Below are positions 1 to 7,289 of a stretch of 15,774 bases of DNA, piece by piece (within the stretch, counting starts at the first letter, position 1; each line of letters begins with the position of its first letter). Origin of the DNA: Deferribacteres bacterium. Its GTDB lineage: Bacteria; Nitrospirota; Thermodesulfovibrionia; UBA6902. Below the pieces are notes generated by a model that was not told where the DNA came from, did not search any database, and saw nothing but the letters and a program-made list of their open reading frames with translations. A program made the position numbers and the translations under genes. The stretch is from assembly GCA_030598625.1 (NCBI GenBank), contig JAUVPO010000015.1:1-15774 (forward strand). Direction: 5' to 3'.

Positions 1-146
1 ACTCTATTTAAAGCTGAACAATTTCAAAAATTCTTTTATACGTTCAAATCCCCGTCTTTAATTTCGATATGTCCTGACTCCGGATATTAATTATTTACAT
101 TACAAGTTCCGATATAAAAAACAATCACTTTTTAACGGAGGAAGAG

Positions 147-413
147 ATGGCGGAAAATTTCGATGCATGTCCATACTGCGGCAACACGATAATGAAAGGC
201 GCTATGAGGTGCGTAGCCTGCGGAAAGATTGTGAAGACCGCGGATGAACAGGCAGATGCCATAAAGACGCTGACAAAAACAAAAAAAAAGTTCAGGGTCC
301 CCGGTTTTTTTAAACTGATTGCATTTCTTCTGGCTGCCGGAGCAGCCTATCACTACTTTCCCGACCAAATCAACGGCATCTTACAGTCAGTCCTTGATTA
401 TTTCGGAAAATAG
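147..413 (+). CDS. Small zinc-ribbon protein with one membrane segment
   Basis: An 88-residue protein. Residues 9-26 hold two CxxC knuckles (CPYC and CVAC, each followed by Gly), the pattern of a zinc-ribbon that binds one zinc ion. A lysine-rich linker follows, then one hydrophobic segment at about residues 52-67 (FFKLIAFLLAAGAAYHYF), so the ribbon probably sits in the cytoplasm next to the membrane. The ATG has a strong ribosome-binding site, GGAGGAAGAG, directly upstream, which supports the start. It converges with the formate dehydrogenase gene, whose last base lies 24 bp away. Small zinc-ribbon membrane proteins of this kind are common and mostly uncharacterised. I do not recognise a specific family and assign no function beyond a likely structural zinc site and membrane tether. 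Confidence 0.75.
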   Translation: MAENFDACPYCGNTIMKGAMRCVACGKIVKTADEQADAIKTLTKTKKKFRVPGFFKLIAFLLAAGAAYHYFPDQINGILQSVLDYFGK

Positions 414-436
414 CAGGTGAAAGCGAGGAAGTTACT

Positions 437-3130
437 TTACTTCTCAATCCTTACCGCGCAGGACTTGTATTCAGGGGTTCCCGCAATCGGGTCTCTGTGC
501 TCTGATGTCAGGAAGTTTGAAAGCGCCTCCGGGAAATGAAAGGTCATGAATACATTCCCCGGCTGTGAGCGATCAGTGACTTTGACCTTCACCTTGATCT
601 CGCCCCTCCTGGAAGAAACTTTAACCATATCGCCGTCTTTAATTCTCAACTTCTTTGCATCCGCATGGCTTATCTCAAGCAGTTCCTCGGGAACGAGTTC
701 CATAATGCCCTTCACCCTTCTTGTCATCGAGCCGTTGTTATAGTGCTCGCGAATCCTTCCCGTTATGAGAACATAAGGAAACTTTTTGTCCGGCACTTCA
801 CCTGATCCTTTATGGTCAAGGGCCATAAACTTCGCCAACCCGCCGGGCCTGGAGAATAAATCCGTATAAAGCGTTGTTGTGCCGGGATGATCTTTCGTAG
901 GACACGGCCACTGAAGGCTTTCCCTTTCAAGACGCTCATAACTTATCCCGCCGTAAATCGGCGTCAGGCCCGCAATCTCGTCCATTATCTCCGACGGATG
1001 GTTATAACTCATGGGATATCCCATCTTTGCGGCAATCTCGCAAATGACCTGCCATTCAGCCTTCCCGGCCATGGGTTCAATGGCCTTTCTTATGCGCTGG
1101 ACCCTGCGTTCACCGTTAGTAAAGGTGCCGTCTTTTTCAGCAAAGCTCGCTCCGGGGAGTATCACATGCGCATGTTTTGTGGTCTCTGTGTGAAATATGT
1201 CCTGGACCACGAGAAATTCCAGTGAACTCAGCGCCCTCCGCACCTCATGAACATTCGGATCGGTTTGCGCGGGGTCTTCACCGAGTATGAATATCCCCTT
1301 AAATTTCCCCTCGCATGCCTTATCAAGCATTTCAACTGATTTCAGCCCTATCTCTGGTGACATGGCAACGCCCCACGCCTTTTCAAATTTCTCACGCACT
1401 TCGGGATTCGTAATCGACTGATATCCCGGAAAAGTAGCCGGAAGCGGGCCAAGGTCTGACGCCCCCTGAACATTGTTCTGTCCTCTCAGGGCCATAATGC
1501 CCGTTGACGGTCTTCCAATATGACCGCAGACAAGGGCAAGGTTGGCAATCGCCATCGCGTTTTCAGTGCCTGTTTGGTGCTCTGTCACGCCGAGACCGTA
1601 GACTATCATCGCCTTGTCCGCATTGGAATACAAACGCGCGGCTTCAATGATCCTTTCTTCCGGAACACCGGTTAATTTCTCGGTCTTTTTAAGGTCGTAC
1701 TCCCTGACCTTCTTCTTTAACTCCTCAAAACCCTCTGTGCGGCTCTTGATAAATTCCTTATTCTCCCATCCCTTCTTCAGTATTACGTGTATCAGTCCGT
1801 TAAGAAGGGCTATGTTACTGCCGGGGCGCAGATTGAGCCACACGTCCGAGCGCCTGGCCATCCATGTCTTTCTCGGATCGCCGACAACGAGTTTTGCGCC
1901 GTTGCTGAGCGCCTTTTTCAGGTAAATCGATACAATGGGATGGGCTTCGGTAGGATTGGACCCGAACAGAAAGAGTGTATCCATATCCGGCATCTGTGCT
2001 AATGAATTTGTAGCAGCTCCTGCTCCAAGGCTAGTGGCCAGACCGGCCACAGTCGGGGCGTGTCAGACGCGGGCACAGTTGTCCACATTGTTGTTTTTGA
2101 AAACCGTTCTTGCGAATTTCGCTATCAGGAAGTTTTCTTCATTGGTGCACCGGGATGAAGAAAATGCCCCCACTGTTTTATTCCCGTACTTCTTCATAAG
2201 TCCGGAAAATCTGTCGGCTATCAAGTCAATAGCCTCATCCCATGTGGCCTCATGAAAGCTGTCGCCCCTCCTGATAAGCGGGGTTTTTATCCTGTCGGCG
2301 CTGTGTATGAAATCATATCCGTATCTGCCCTTGATACAGAGGTTGCCGTGATTAACGGGAGCATCATAGGCAGAGGTTACTTTTACCACCTTTCCGTCTT
2401 TTAAATTCAGATCGAAATTACAGCCTGTTCCACAGTAAGAACAGGTCGTCCTCACCTTTTTCATCTCATAGGAGCGTCCTCTGCCCCTTCCCTTCTTATC
2501 CGTAAGGGCGCCTGTCGGACAAGTGGATACGCACTGTCCGCAAAATTCGCAGTTATCAATGGTGCGTGGTCTTCTGAACGCCGTGTCAGGCATGGAGTTA
2601 AACCCCCTGCCGACGAGGTCTATTGTCCCCGCCATAACAACTTCATTGCATATCCTTGTGCATCTTCCGCATAAAATGCATTTATTGGGTTCATATGATA
2701 TAAAGGGATTGTCTTCACGGATCGGCAGGTCCCATTTCTCTCCTTCAAAACGCGTACTGTCTACATCATATCTGTATGCCAGATCCTGAAGGGCGCAGTC
2801 TCCCGTTTTTTCGCACTTCATACAGTCATTCGGATGGTTGGATAAAAGCAGCGCGATAATATTCTGTCTTATCCTTCTGATTATGTCATTTTCAGTGCAC
2901 ACTTCCATGTTATTTGTTACAGGGGTTGTACACGCGGGCAGCGGTCTGACCACCCCCTTGACCTGAACTATACATAAACGGCATCCGCCGTAAGGTTCGA
3001 GGCGATCGTCATGGCAAAGAGTAGGGATTTCAATCCCGGCTTTCTTCGCGGCCTGAAGGATCGTCTCTTCCCTTTCGCAGGCGATCTTCCTACCGTCTAT
3101 CTTTACTTTCTTGATTTTTTTCTCCGGCAA
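437..3130 (-). CDS. fdhA: Selenocysteine-containing formate dehydrogenase, catalytic (alpha) subunit with NuoG-like N-terminus
   Basis: Oxidises formate to CO2, or the reverse, at a Mo/W-bis-pterin site. One gene of 897 residues read through an in-frame TGA at 2065-2063 as selenocysteine 356, in the context NCARV-U-HAPTVAGL. Domains: [2Fe-2S] ferredoxin (C39, C50, C53, C67); His-Cys3 cluster (H99, C103, C106, C112); two [4Fe-4S] sites (C151/154/157/161 and C194/197/200/204); molybdopterin oxidoreductase with its own [4Fe-4S] cluster (C230, C233, C237, C265); and a C-terminal cofactor-binding domain from about residue 780 (TGRIREHYNNGSMTRR). The start is TTG at 3130, chosen because GGAGG lies 7 nt upstream and the ferredoxin fold begins at once. 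It is last in the operon, 37 bp after the cyclic-nucleotide-fold gene. The architecture is that of cytoplasmic NAD(P)- or ferredoxin-linked dehydrogenases; there is no signal peptide or twin-arginine motif. No fdhD or sel genes lie in the window. Confidence 0.93.
2034..2065 (-). promoter_or_regulatory. Bacterial SECIS element and selenocysteine UGA codon
   Basis: The UGA occupies 2065-2063. Exactly 18 nt later comes the loop GGUCU (2044-2040), closed by a perfect 6-bp stem, GUGGCC (2050-2045) with GGCCAC (2039-2034). E. coli fdhF, from memory, has the same 18-nt spacing and the same GGUCU loop, whose G and U contact the elongation factor SelB. The bulged U near the top of the E. coli stem has no counterpart here, since the stem is fully paired. 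The structure would recruit SelB with selenocysteyl-tRNA so that the UGA is decoded instead of terminating translation. Confidence 0.88.
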
Positions 3131-3137
3131 AACCTAA

Positions 3138-3142
3138 CCTCC
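3138..3142 (-). promoter_or_regulatory. Shine-Dalgarno deciding a TTG start (fdhA)
   Basis: GGAGG on the minus strand, 7 nt before the TTG at 3130-3128. No ATG or GTG lies between this site and the start of the ferredoxin fold, so TTG is the best initiation codon. Confidence 0.7.
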
Positions 3143-3167
3143 ATAATCAATTGACAATTATGCTTAT

Positions 3168-3629
3168 TTACTCCCATACATAATTAACCAGCTTCATAAA
3201 CTTGTCATTCATTTCACGTAATATCTCATTAATAGCAATTGTCATCTCACGGACTATTTTATACGCCATCTGGGGCTTCTCTTCCAGGAGCTTTTCCATA
3301 TCTTTTCTCTGAAGAACTAAAACCTTCGTATCCTCAAGGGCCTCAATGGCCGCGGAATGTGAGCGGCCGTCAAGCAGAGAAAGTTCACCGTAGAAATTAT
3401 TTTTCTTCAGAACAGCGAGTATCTGCTTGGTCTCTTCCTTTGTCCTCTTGGTTACCCTGACCTTCCCGTAATCAATTATATGAAGACCCTGTTCAGGACT
3501 TCCCTCTTCCCATATTACATTACCCTTATTATAAAACTCTTCCGACAGCACGGGCGCGATCATATTGAGTTCGTCTTCAGTAAAATCCTTAAACAGGGTT
3601 ATCTCTTTCAATCTCTGTCTGCTTACCAT
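3168..3629 (-). CDS. Stand-alone cyclic-nucleotide-binding-fold protein in the fdh operon
   Basis: A 153-residue protein of the Crp/cNMP-binding beta-roll fold: an N-terminal helix (LFKDFTEDELNMIA), the roll (GNVIWEEGSPEQGLHIIDYGKVRV), the phosphate-binding cassette (FYGELSLLDGRSHSAA, about residues 79-94) and a terminal helix up to residue 150. The chain ends there, so the winged helix-turn-helix of Crp/Fnr regulators is absent and it should not bind DNA by itself. The Arg before Ser-Ala that normally contacts the cyclic phosphate is His91, so cAMP or cGMP binding is doubtful. It lies between the NuoF-like and FdhA genes (22 and 37 bp gaps) with the ribosome-binding site GGGGGAG. Inference: a regulatory or structural partner of the dehydrogenase, or a sensor of another ligand. 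Confidence 0.85.
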   Translation of the reverse strand: MVSRQRLKEITLFKDFTEDELNMIAPVLSEEFYNKGNVIWEEGSPEQGLHIIDYGKVRVTKRTKEETKQILAVLKKNNFYGELSLLDGRSHSAAIEALEDTKVLVLQRKDMEKLLEEKPQMAYKIVREMTIAINEILREMNDKFMKLVNYVWE

Positions 3630-3651
3630 AACTCCCCCTTATTAATTCCCT

Positions 3652-5541
3652 TTACATAATAGATTTAAATGGACAGGCATCAAAACATGCCCCGCACTTT
3701 ACACACTTTGACTTGTTAATAACGGCCTTCTGCTTCGGCTGCCATATTACCGCTCCTGAAGAACATACCCTCGCGCACTTGCCACACATCTTGCAGTTCT
3801 CGGTATTGACGACGTACTGACGCAATGCCTTGCATACTCCGGCCGGGCATATCCCTTTTTTGATGTGCGACTCATATTCTTTCCTGAAAAATTTTATGGT
3901 TGAAAGCACCGGGTTCGGGGCCGACTGACCGAGACCACAGAGGGACGATAATTTAATATCCGTTCCAAGTTCCACCAGTAAATCTATATCATCCTCTTTT
4001 CCTTTGCCCCCGGTTATTCTGGTCAGAATCTCCTGCATCCTTTTCGTCCCTATCCTGCAGGGGACACATTTACCGCAGGATTCACTCTGTGTAAATGATA
4101 TAAAGAACTTGGCCATGTCAACCATACAGGTGTAATTGTCCATAACGACCATTCCACCTGATCCCATCATCGAGCCGATCCTCATTAGTGATTCGTAATC
4201 AACGGACATATCGATATGGGATGCCGGGATGCAGCCGCCTGAAGGCCCTCCGGTTTGGACCGCCTTTAACTCGCGGTTCCTTTTCTCCATTCCCCCGCCG
4301 ATGTCATAAATAATCTCTTTAAGAGAGATGCCCATCGGCACTTCTATAAGGCCCGTATTTTTTATCTTTCCGGTAAGGGCAAAGACCTTGGTCCCCTTGC
4401 TCTGTTCGGAACCGATTGATGCAAACCATGAAGCGCCCTTTGTAATAATGGAAGGAAGATTTGAAAGCGTTTCAACGTTGTTAATAACCGTGGGCTTGCC
4501 CCACAGGCCCTTATTCACGGGAAAGGGAGGCTTTGAACGCGGCATCCCGCGTTTGCCCTCGATAGATGCAATGAGCGCCGTCTCTTCCCCGCATATGAAT
4601 GCGCCGGCCCCTTCCTTGATACGGATCGTAAAATCAAATCCCTGCTTGAAGATGTTCTTTCCAATAAATCCTTTTTTTGTTGCTTCTTCTATCGCTATTT
4701 TCAGTCTTTCTATTGCAAGGGGATATTCCGCCCGTATATAAATATAACCGATATTTGCGCCTGTCGCGTATCCGCCGATTATCATGCCCTCAATAACCGA
4801 ATGGGGATTGCCCTCAATGATCGACCGGTCCATAAAAGCGCCCGGGTCACCTTCATCGGCATTGCAGATTATATACTTGGGGAATGCCCTGGACATGCTG
4901 CAGAATTCCCATTTAAGACCCGTCAGGAAGCCTGCTCCGCCCCTTCCGCGCAGACCGGATTTCTTGACCTCTTCTATTACTTCGAATTCGGTCAACGATA
5001 ACGCCTTCTTTGCCCCTTCATACCCGCCAATGCCGATATATGCGTTAATATCTTCAGGATCTATCTGACCGCACTGTTTGAGGAGAATCTTTGTCTGTTT
5101 ATCATGGAAGGTATGATAATCCGGGCCGACAAGCCATTCCTCAACCGGCTGGCCCTTTATGATATGTTCTTCTACAATGCGGCCTATTTTTTCGGGTCTT
5201 ACACGCTGATAAGTTGATGTGCTTCCATCAAGGATTACATCCACGAGCACGTCTTTTGCGCAGAAACCCCGGCAGCCTGTCTTGTTTACGCATTTCTTTT
5301 TGACTATGGCTTCCAGCCCCTGGGCCTTGAGTTCATCATGAAACGCATCTATGACTTCCTGGCTTCCCGCAGCCAGGCCGCCGGTGCCTAGACAGACCCT
5401 GATGACCAATCCTTTTATATCCGGTCCCTTAGACTTCGGTTTTGGTCCGGTTTTGGCCGCAGTTTTTGGTTTTCTCACTGATTTCACTTTAGTCCCGGAT
5501 TTAGCTTTAGCCTTGGGTCTGGTTTTTTTCCTTTCCGCCAT
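3652..5541 (-). CDS. NuoF/HydB-like NAD(P)H- and FMN-binding subunit of formate dehydrogenase
   Basis: A 629-residue iron-sulfur flavoprotein that moves electrons between NAD(P) and the dehydrogenase. Residues 1-40 are a basic tail with 13 Lys and 3 Arg. Residues 45-105 form a thioredoxin-like [2Fe-2S] domain with cysteines at 50, 84, 90 and 94. The NuoF core follows: GLRGRGGAGF (196-205) and CNADEGDPGAF for FMN, and GAGAFICGEETALIASIEG (311-329) for the nucleotide. A [4Fe-4S] site (C489, C492, C495, C535) precedes a two-cluster ferredoxin (C583/586/589/593 and C613/616/619/623). This three-part layout is that of HydB/HndC subunits, some of which bifurcate electrons between NAD and ferredoxin. 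The ATG start is supported by AAGGCGG about 6 nt upstream. It lies 46 bp after the NuoE-like gene. Confidence 0.92.
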   Translation of the reverse strand: MAERKKTRPKAKAKSGTKVKSVRKPKTAAKTGPKPKSKGPDIKGLVIRVCLGTGGLAAGSQEVIDAFHDELKAQGLEAIVKKKCVNKTGCRGFCAKDVLVDVILDGSTSTYQRVRPEKIGRIVEEHIIKGQPVEEWLVGPDYHTFHDKQTKILLKQCGQIDPEDINAYIGIGGYEGAKKALSLTEFEVIEEVKKSGLRGRGGAGFLTGLKWEFCSMSRAFPKYIICNADEGDPGAFMDRSIIEGNPHSVIEGMIIGGYATGANIGYIYIRAEYPLAIERLKIAIEEATKKGFIGKNIFKQGFDFTIRIKEGAGAFICGEETALIASIEGKRGMPRSKPPFPVNKGLWGKPTVINNVETLSNLPSIITKGASWFASIGSEQSKGTKVFALTGKIKNTGLIEVPMGISLKEIIYDIGGGMEKRNRELKAVQTGGPSGGCIPASHIDMSVDYESLMRIGSMMGSGGMVVMDNYTCMVDMAKFFISFTQSESCGKCVPCRIGTKRMQEILTRITGGKGKEDDIDLLVELGTDIKLSSLCGLGQSAPNPVLSTIKFFRKEYESHIKKGICPAGVCKALRQYVVNTENCKMCGKCARVCSSGAVIWQPKQKAVINKSKCVKCGACFDACPFKSIM

Positions 5542-5587
5542 TTTATCCGCCTTTACCGAGTCAGGAGTAATATACCTTTACCGTTTT

Positions 5588-6058
5588 CTAACGGTGTGAA
5601 CTTTTTTCGTATTCTCTCAGCATCCTGGATGCGTTATCCGCTGTCATGCTTCCATATACTTTTTTATTAATAATAAGCACCGGCGCAATACTGCACGCGC
5701 CGACACACGCTACATTTTCCAAAGTAAACTTGCCGTCAGCGGTCGTGTTCTCACCTTCGGCAATTGCCAGGTCAGCCCTCATCCTGTTGATTATCGGCTC
5801 TGCGCCTTTCACATGGCACGCAGTCCCGCAGCAGGCCGTAATAAGATTTTTACCACGGGGTTTCAAATAGAACTGCGCGTAAAAAGTTACTACACCAAAG
5901 AAATTGCTCGCCGGAATATTAAGTTTTTCAGAAAACCAGAAGACTATATCCTCGGGGACATATCCGAAAGCCTCCTGAACATCCTGGAGTATAGATATTA
6001 TGCTGCCTTTTTCTTCTTTATACTTTTCCAGAACAGCTTCACATTTTTTTTCGTTCAT
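5588..6058 (-). CDS. NuoE-like [2Fe-2S] subunit of formate dehydrogenase
   Basis: A 156-residue thioredoxin-like ferredoxin of the NuoE/HydC/HndA family, first gene of the operon. The helical N-terminus (IISILQDVQEAFGYVPEDIV) and the sequence NFFGVVTFYAQF are family hallmarks. The four cluster ligands are in the family pattern: C76 and C81 in CCGTACH, C118 and C122 in CVGAC. The length matches free-standing NuoE proteins. The ATG at 6058 has AGGTGG upstream. In this family the subunit partners the NuoF-like flavoprotein and passes electrons through one [2Fe-2S] cluster; here it should form a trimer with the NuoF-like and FdhA subunits. Confidence 0.92.
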   Translation of the reverse strand: MNEKKCEAVLEKYKEEKGSIISILQDVQEAFGYVPEDIVFWFSEKLNIPASNFFGVVTFYAQFYLKPRGKNLITACCGTACHVKGAEPIINRMRADLAIAEGENTTADGKFTLENVACVGACSIAPVLIINKKVYGSMTADNASRMLREYEKSSHR

Positions 6059-6144
6059 TCAGACCACCTTTTCGGGGAAAATTAAAGTGGATGCTTATAT
6101 ATCAGCTTCTTTACACCCTGCTCAATAGGGGTATGAGCGAATAT

Positions 6145-6172
6145 TTTATATAGTTGAATCAAATTAAGTCAA
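6145..6172 (-). promoter_or_regulatory. Predicted sigma-70-type promoter of the fdh operon
   Basis: On the minus strand, TTGACT (6172-6167) is followed after 16 nt by TATAAA (6150-6145); TAAAAT with an 18-nt spacer overlaps it. Both boxes differ from consensus at one position. It lies about 90 bp upstream of the NuoE-like start, leaving a leader of roughly 80 nt. Confidence 0.55.
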
Positions 6173-6191
6173 ATCAAAATTAGATTTAACT
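6152..6191. repeat. Inverted repeat over the fdh promoter
   Basis: AGTTGAATC (6152-6160) and GATTTAACT (6183-6191) pair at 8 of 9 positions across 22 nt. One arm lies in the promoter spacer and the other upstream of the -35 box. The interval also holds repeated TCAAAT words. The position would suit an operator for a dimeric regulator, but the region is AT-rich and chance is possible. Confidence 0.35.
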
Positions 6192-6263
6192 GCGATAAAA
6201 AATATATAATTTCTTTCGAGATAATACTAAATTGCTCTGTTATGCTATTAAGGGGGAGGTCTT

Positions 6264-6698
6264 ATGAAATATCAGACAGGCAAATCCGGGAGGATTATTG
6301 TTGCAAAATTTGACGATCACGACGACGTACTGGGCAATCTTGTCGACATCGCGAAAAAAGAAAATATCAGTGCAGGGGTTTTTTATCTTTTCGGAGGAAT
6401 GCGTGAAGGTAAAATTGTAGTCGGCCCTGAAACCGACGAACTCCCTCCAAAACCGGTCTGGAGAGAACTGGGAGAAAGTCACGAGGTCCTCGGGATGGGG
6501 ACAATTTTCCGGCAGGAAGATGAACCAAAGATCCACTTCCACGGCGCCTTTGGCAAAAAAGATACGGTAAAAGTGGGTTGCCTCAGGGAGAAATCCGAGA
6601 CCTTTATTGTCCTTGAAGCAATCATAATCGAGATAGAAGGCATTAACGCTACGAGAGAGATCGATCCTGCATCGGGAATGGTACTTTTGAAATTGTAA
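6264..6698 (+). CDS. PPC (DUF296) domain protein, putative DNA-binding
   Basis: A 144-residue single-domain protein of the PPC/DUF296 family, known as trimers in prokaryotes and as the oligomerising domain of plant AHL DNA-binding proteins. Visible family features are the start MKYQTGKSGRIIVAKFDDHDD, SAGVFYLFGGMREGKI, and the histidine pair HFHGAFG (about residues 92-98) that forms part of a metal site in characterised members. The usual later GHL is GCL here, so a Cys may replace the third His. The ribosome-binding site AAGGGGGAGG precedes the ATG. It is divergent from the fdh operon with 205 bp between starts, and a TATAAT word at 6205-6210 could be its -10 box, though no good -35 was found. 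Its role is unknown; acting on the shared intergenic region is a guess from position. Confidence 0.82.
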   Translation: MKYQTGKSGRIIVAKFDDHDDVLGNLVDIAKKENISAGVFYLFGGMREGKIVVGPETDELPPKPVWRELGESHEVLGMGTIFRQEDEPKIHFHGAFGKKDTVKVGCLREKSETFIVLEAIIIEIEGINATREIDPASGMVLLKL

Positions 6699-6723
6699 AA
6701 AAAAGACCTGCTCCGTGGCAGAC
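6697..6723 (-). terminator. Rho-independent terminator after the Fis-type gene
   Basis: On the minus strand, GUCUGC and GCAGGU pair (four Watson-Crick pairs plus two G-U) around the loop CACGGA (hairpin 6723-6706), followed by C and eight U (6704-6697). It begins 2 nt after the Fis-type stop codon. The G-U pairs become A-C mismatches on the other strand, so it should act only for minus-strand transcription. Its U-tract touches the stop codon of the PPC gene. Confidence 0.6.
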
Positions 6724-6725
6724 GA

Positions 6726-7235
6726 TTATTTATTTGATTTCACTTTTATCCCGAGTTTGTTTATCTTGCTTCTTAACGTGTTACGGTTTATGCCGAGCAA
6801 ACGGGCAGCCCTTATTTGATTTCCTTTAGTTTCCTTCAACACCATAAGGATAAGCGACTTCTCTACTTCAGGAATGACCATTTCATAGAGATTGAATTTC
6901 TCAAAGCGCTTAATATTCCGCATAAATCCTTTCAGTCTGGATTCAACGAACTTTCCAATCGATCTGGCCTGTCTGTGTTTCAGATCAAAATCCTCTACCC
7001 GAATCAACGGCCCCTCTGACAAAACACACGCCCTTTTAACGGCAATCTCAAGCTCTATTTCGTTACCGGGCCAATCATAAGTTAAAAGATATTCTTCCGC
7101 ATCCTTTGAAATATCTTTCACTTCAGTCCCTATCTGTTTTTCCGCTAATTTAATATACTGTTTTACAAGCGCAAGTATTTCCTCTTTGCGTTCCTTTAAA
7201 TCCATTGGCTTTTTATCGGTTTTTTTAGGGGTCAT
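6726..7235 (-). CDS. Fis-type DNA-binding protein, remnant-like C-terminus of an NtrC-class activator
   Basis: A 169-residue protein. Residues 118-164 are a Fis-family helix-turn-helix (EKSLILMVLKETKGNQIRAA, then ARLLGINRNTLRSKINKLGI), the DNA-binding domain at the end of sigma-54 activators. Residues 45-80 (AEEYLLTYDWPGNEIELEIA, then the VLSEGPLIRVEDF segment) match the AAA+ lid region that normally precedes it. The receiver, Walker A and B motifs and the GAFTGA loop are absent. The usual WPGNVREL is WPGNEIEL, so the sensor-II arginine is lost. It therefore cannot hydrolyse ATP or remodel sigma-54; inference: a stand-alone DNA-binding or nucleoid protein, or a competitor of a full activator. 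It has a predicted promoter upstream and a terminator right after the stop. The frame is intact. Confidence 0.85.
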   Translation of the reverse strand: MTPKKTDKKPMDLKERKEEILALVKQYIKLAEKQIGTEVKDISKDAEEYLLTYDWPGNEIELEIAVKRACVLSEGPLIRVEDFDLKHRQARSIGKFVESRLKGFMRNIKRFEKFNLYEMVIPEVEKSLILMVLKETKGNQIRAARLLGINRNTLRSKINKLGIKVKSNK

Positions 7236-7289
7236 CTTTATTTGTACTTAATCAACATATGGGATCCCGAATGGAAAACCATTTACATG

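Noticed and set aside
1..146. Possible coding or regulatory content at the left edge
   Set aside because: AT-rich with no open frame of note; a TATAAA word at 113-118 has no matching -35 at proper distance.
428..443. GAAGT-TACTTT-ACTTC hairpin between the zinc-ribbon gene and fdhA as a bidirectional terminator
   Set aside because: The stem is only 5 bp, it overlaps the fdhA stop codon, and no U-tract follows on either strand.
437..2050. A separate gene starting at GTG 2050, making fdhA look like a pseudogene
   Set aside because: The frame is continuous across the single TGA, and the active-site context and SECIS hairpin explain it as selenocysteine.
3149..3159. AATTGACAATT shared with the 13604-13616 gap as a dispersed repeat
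   Set aside because: About ten AT-rich bases in common with no wider similarity; chance is likely.
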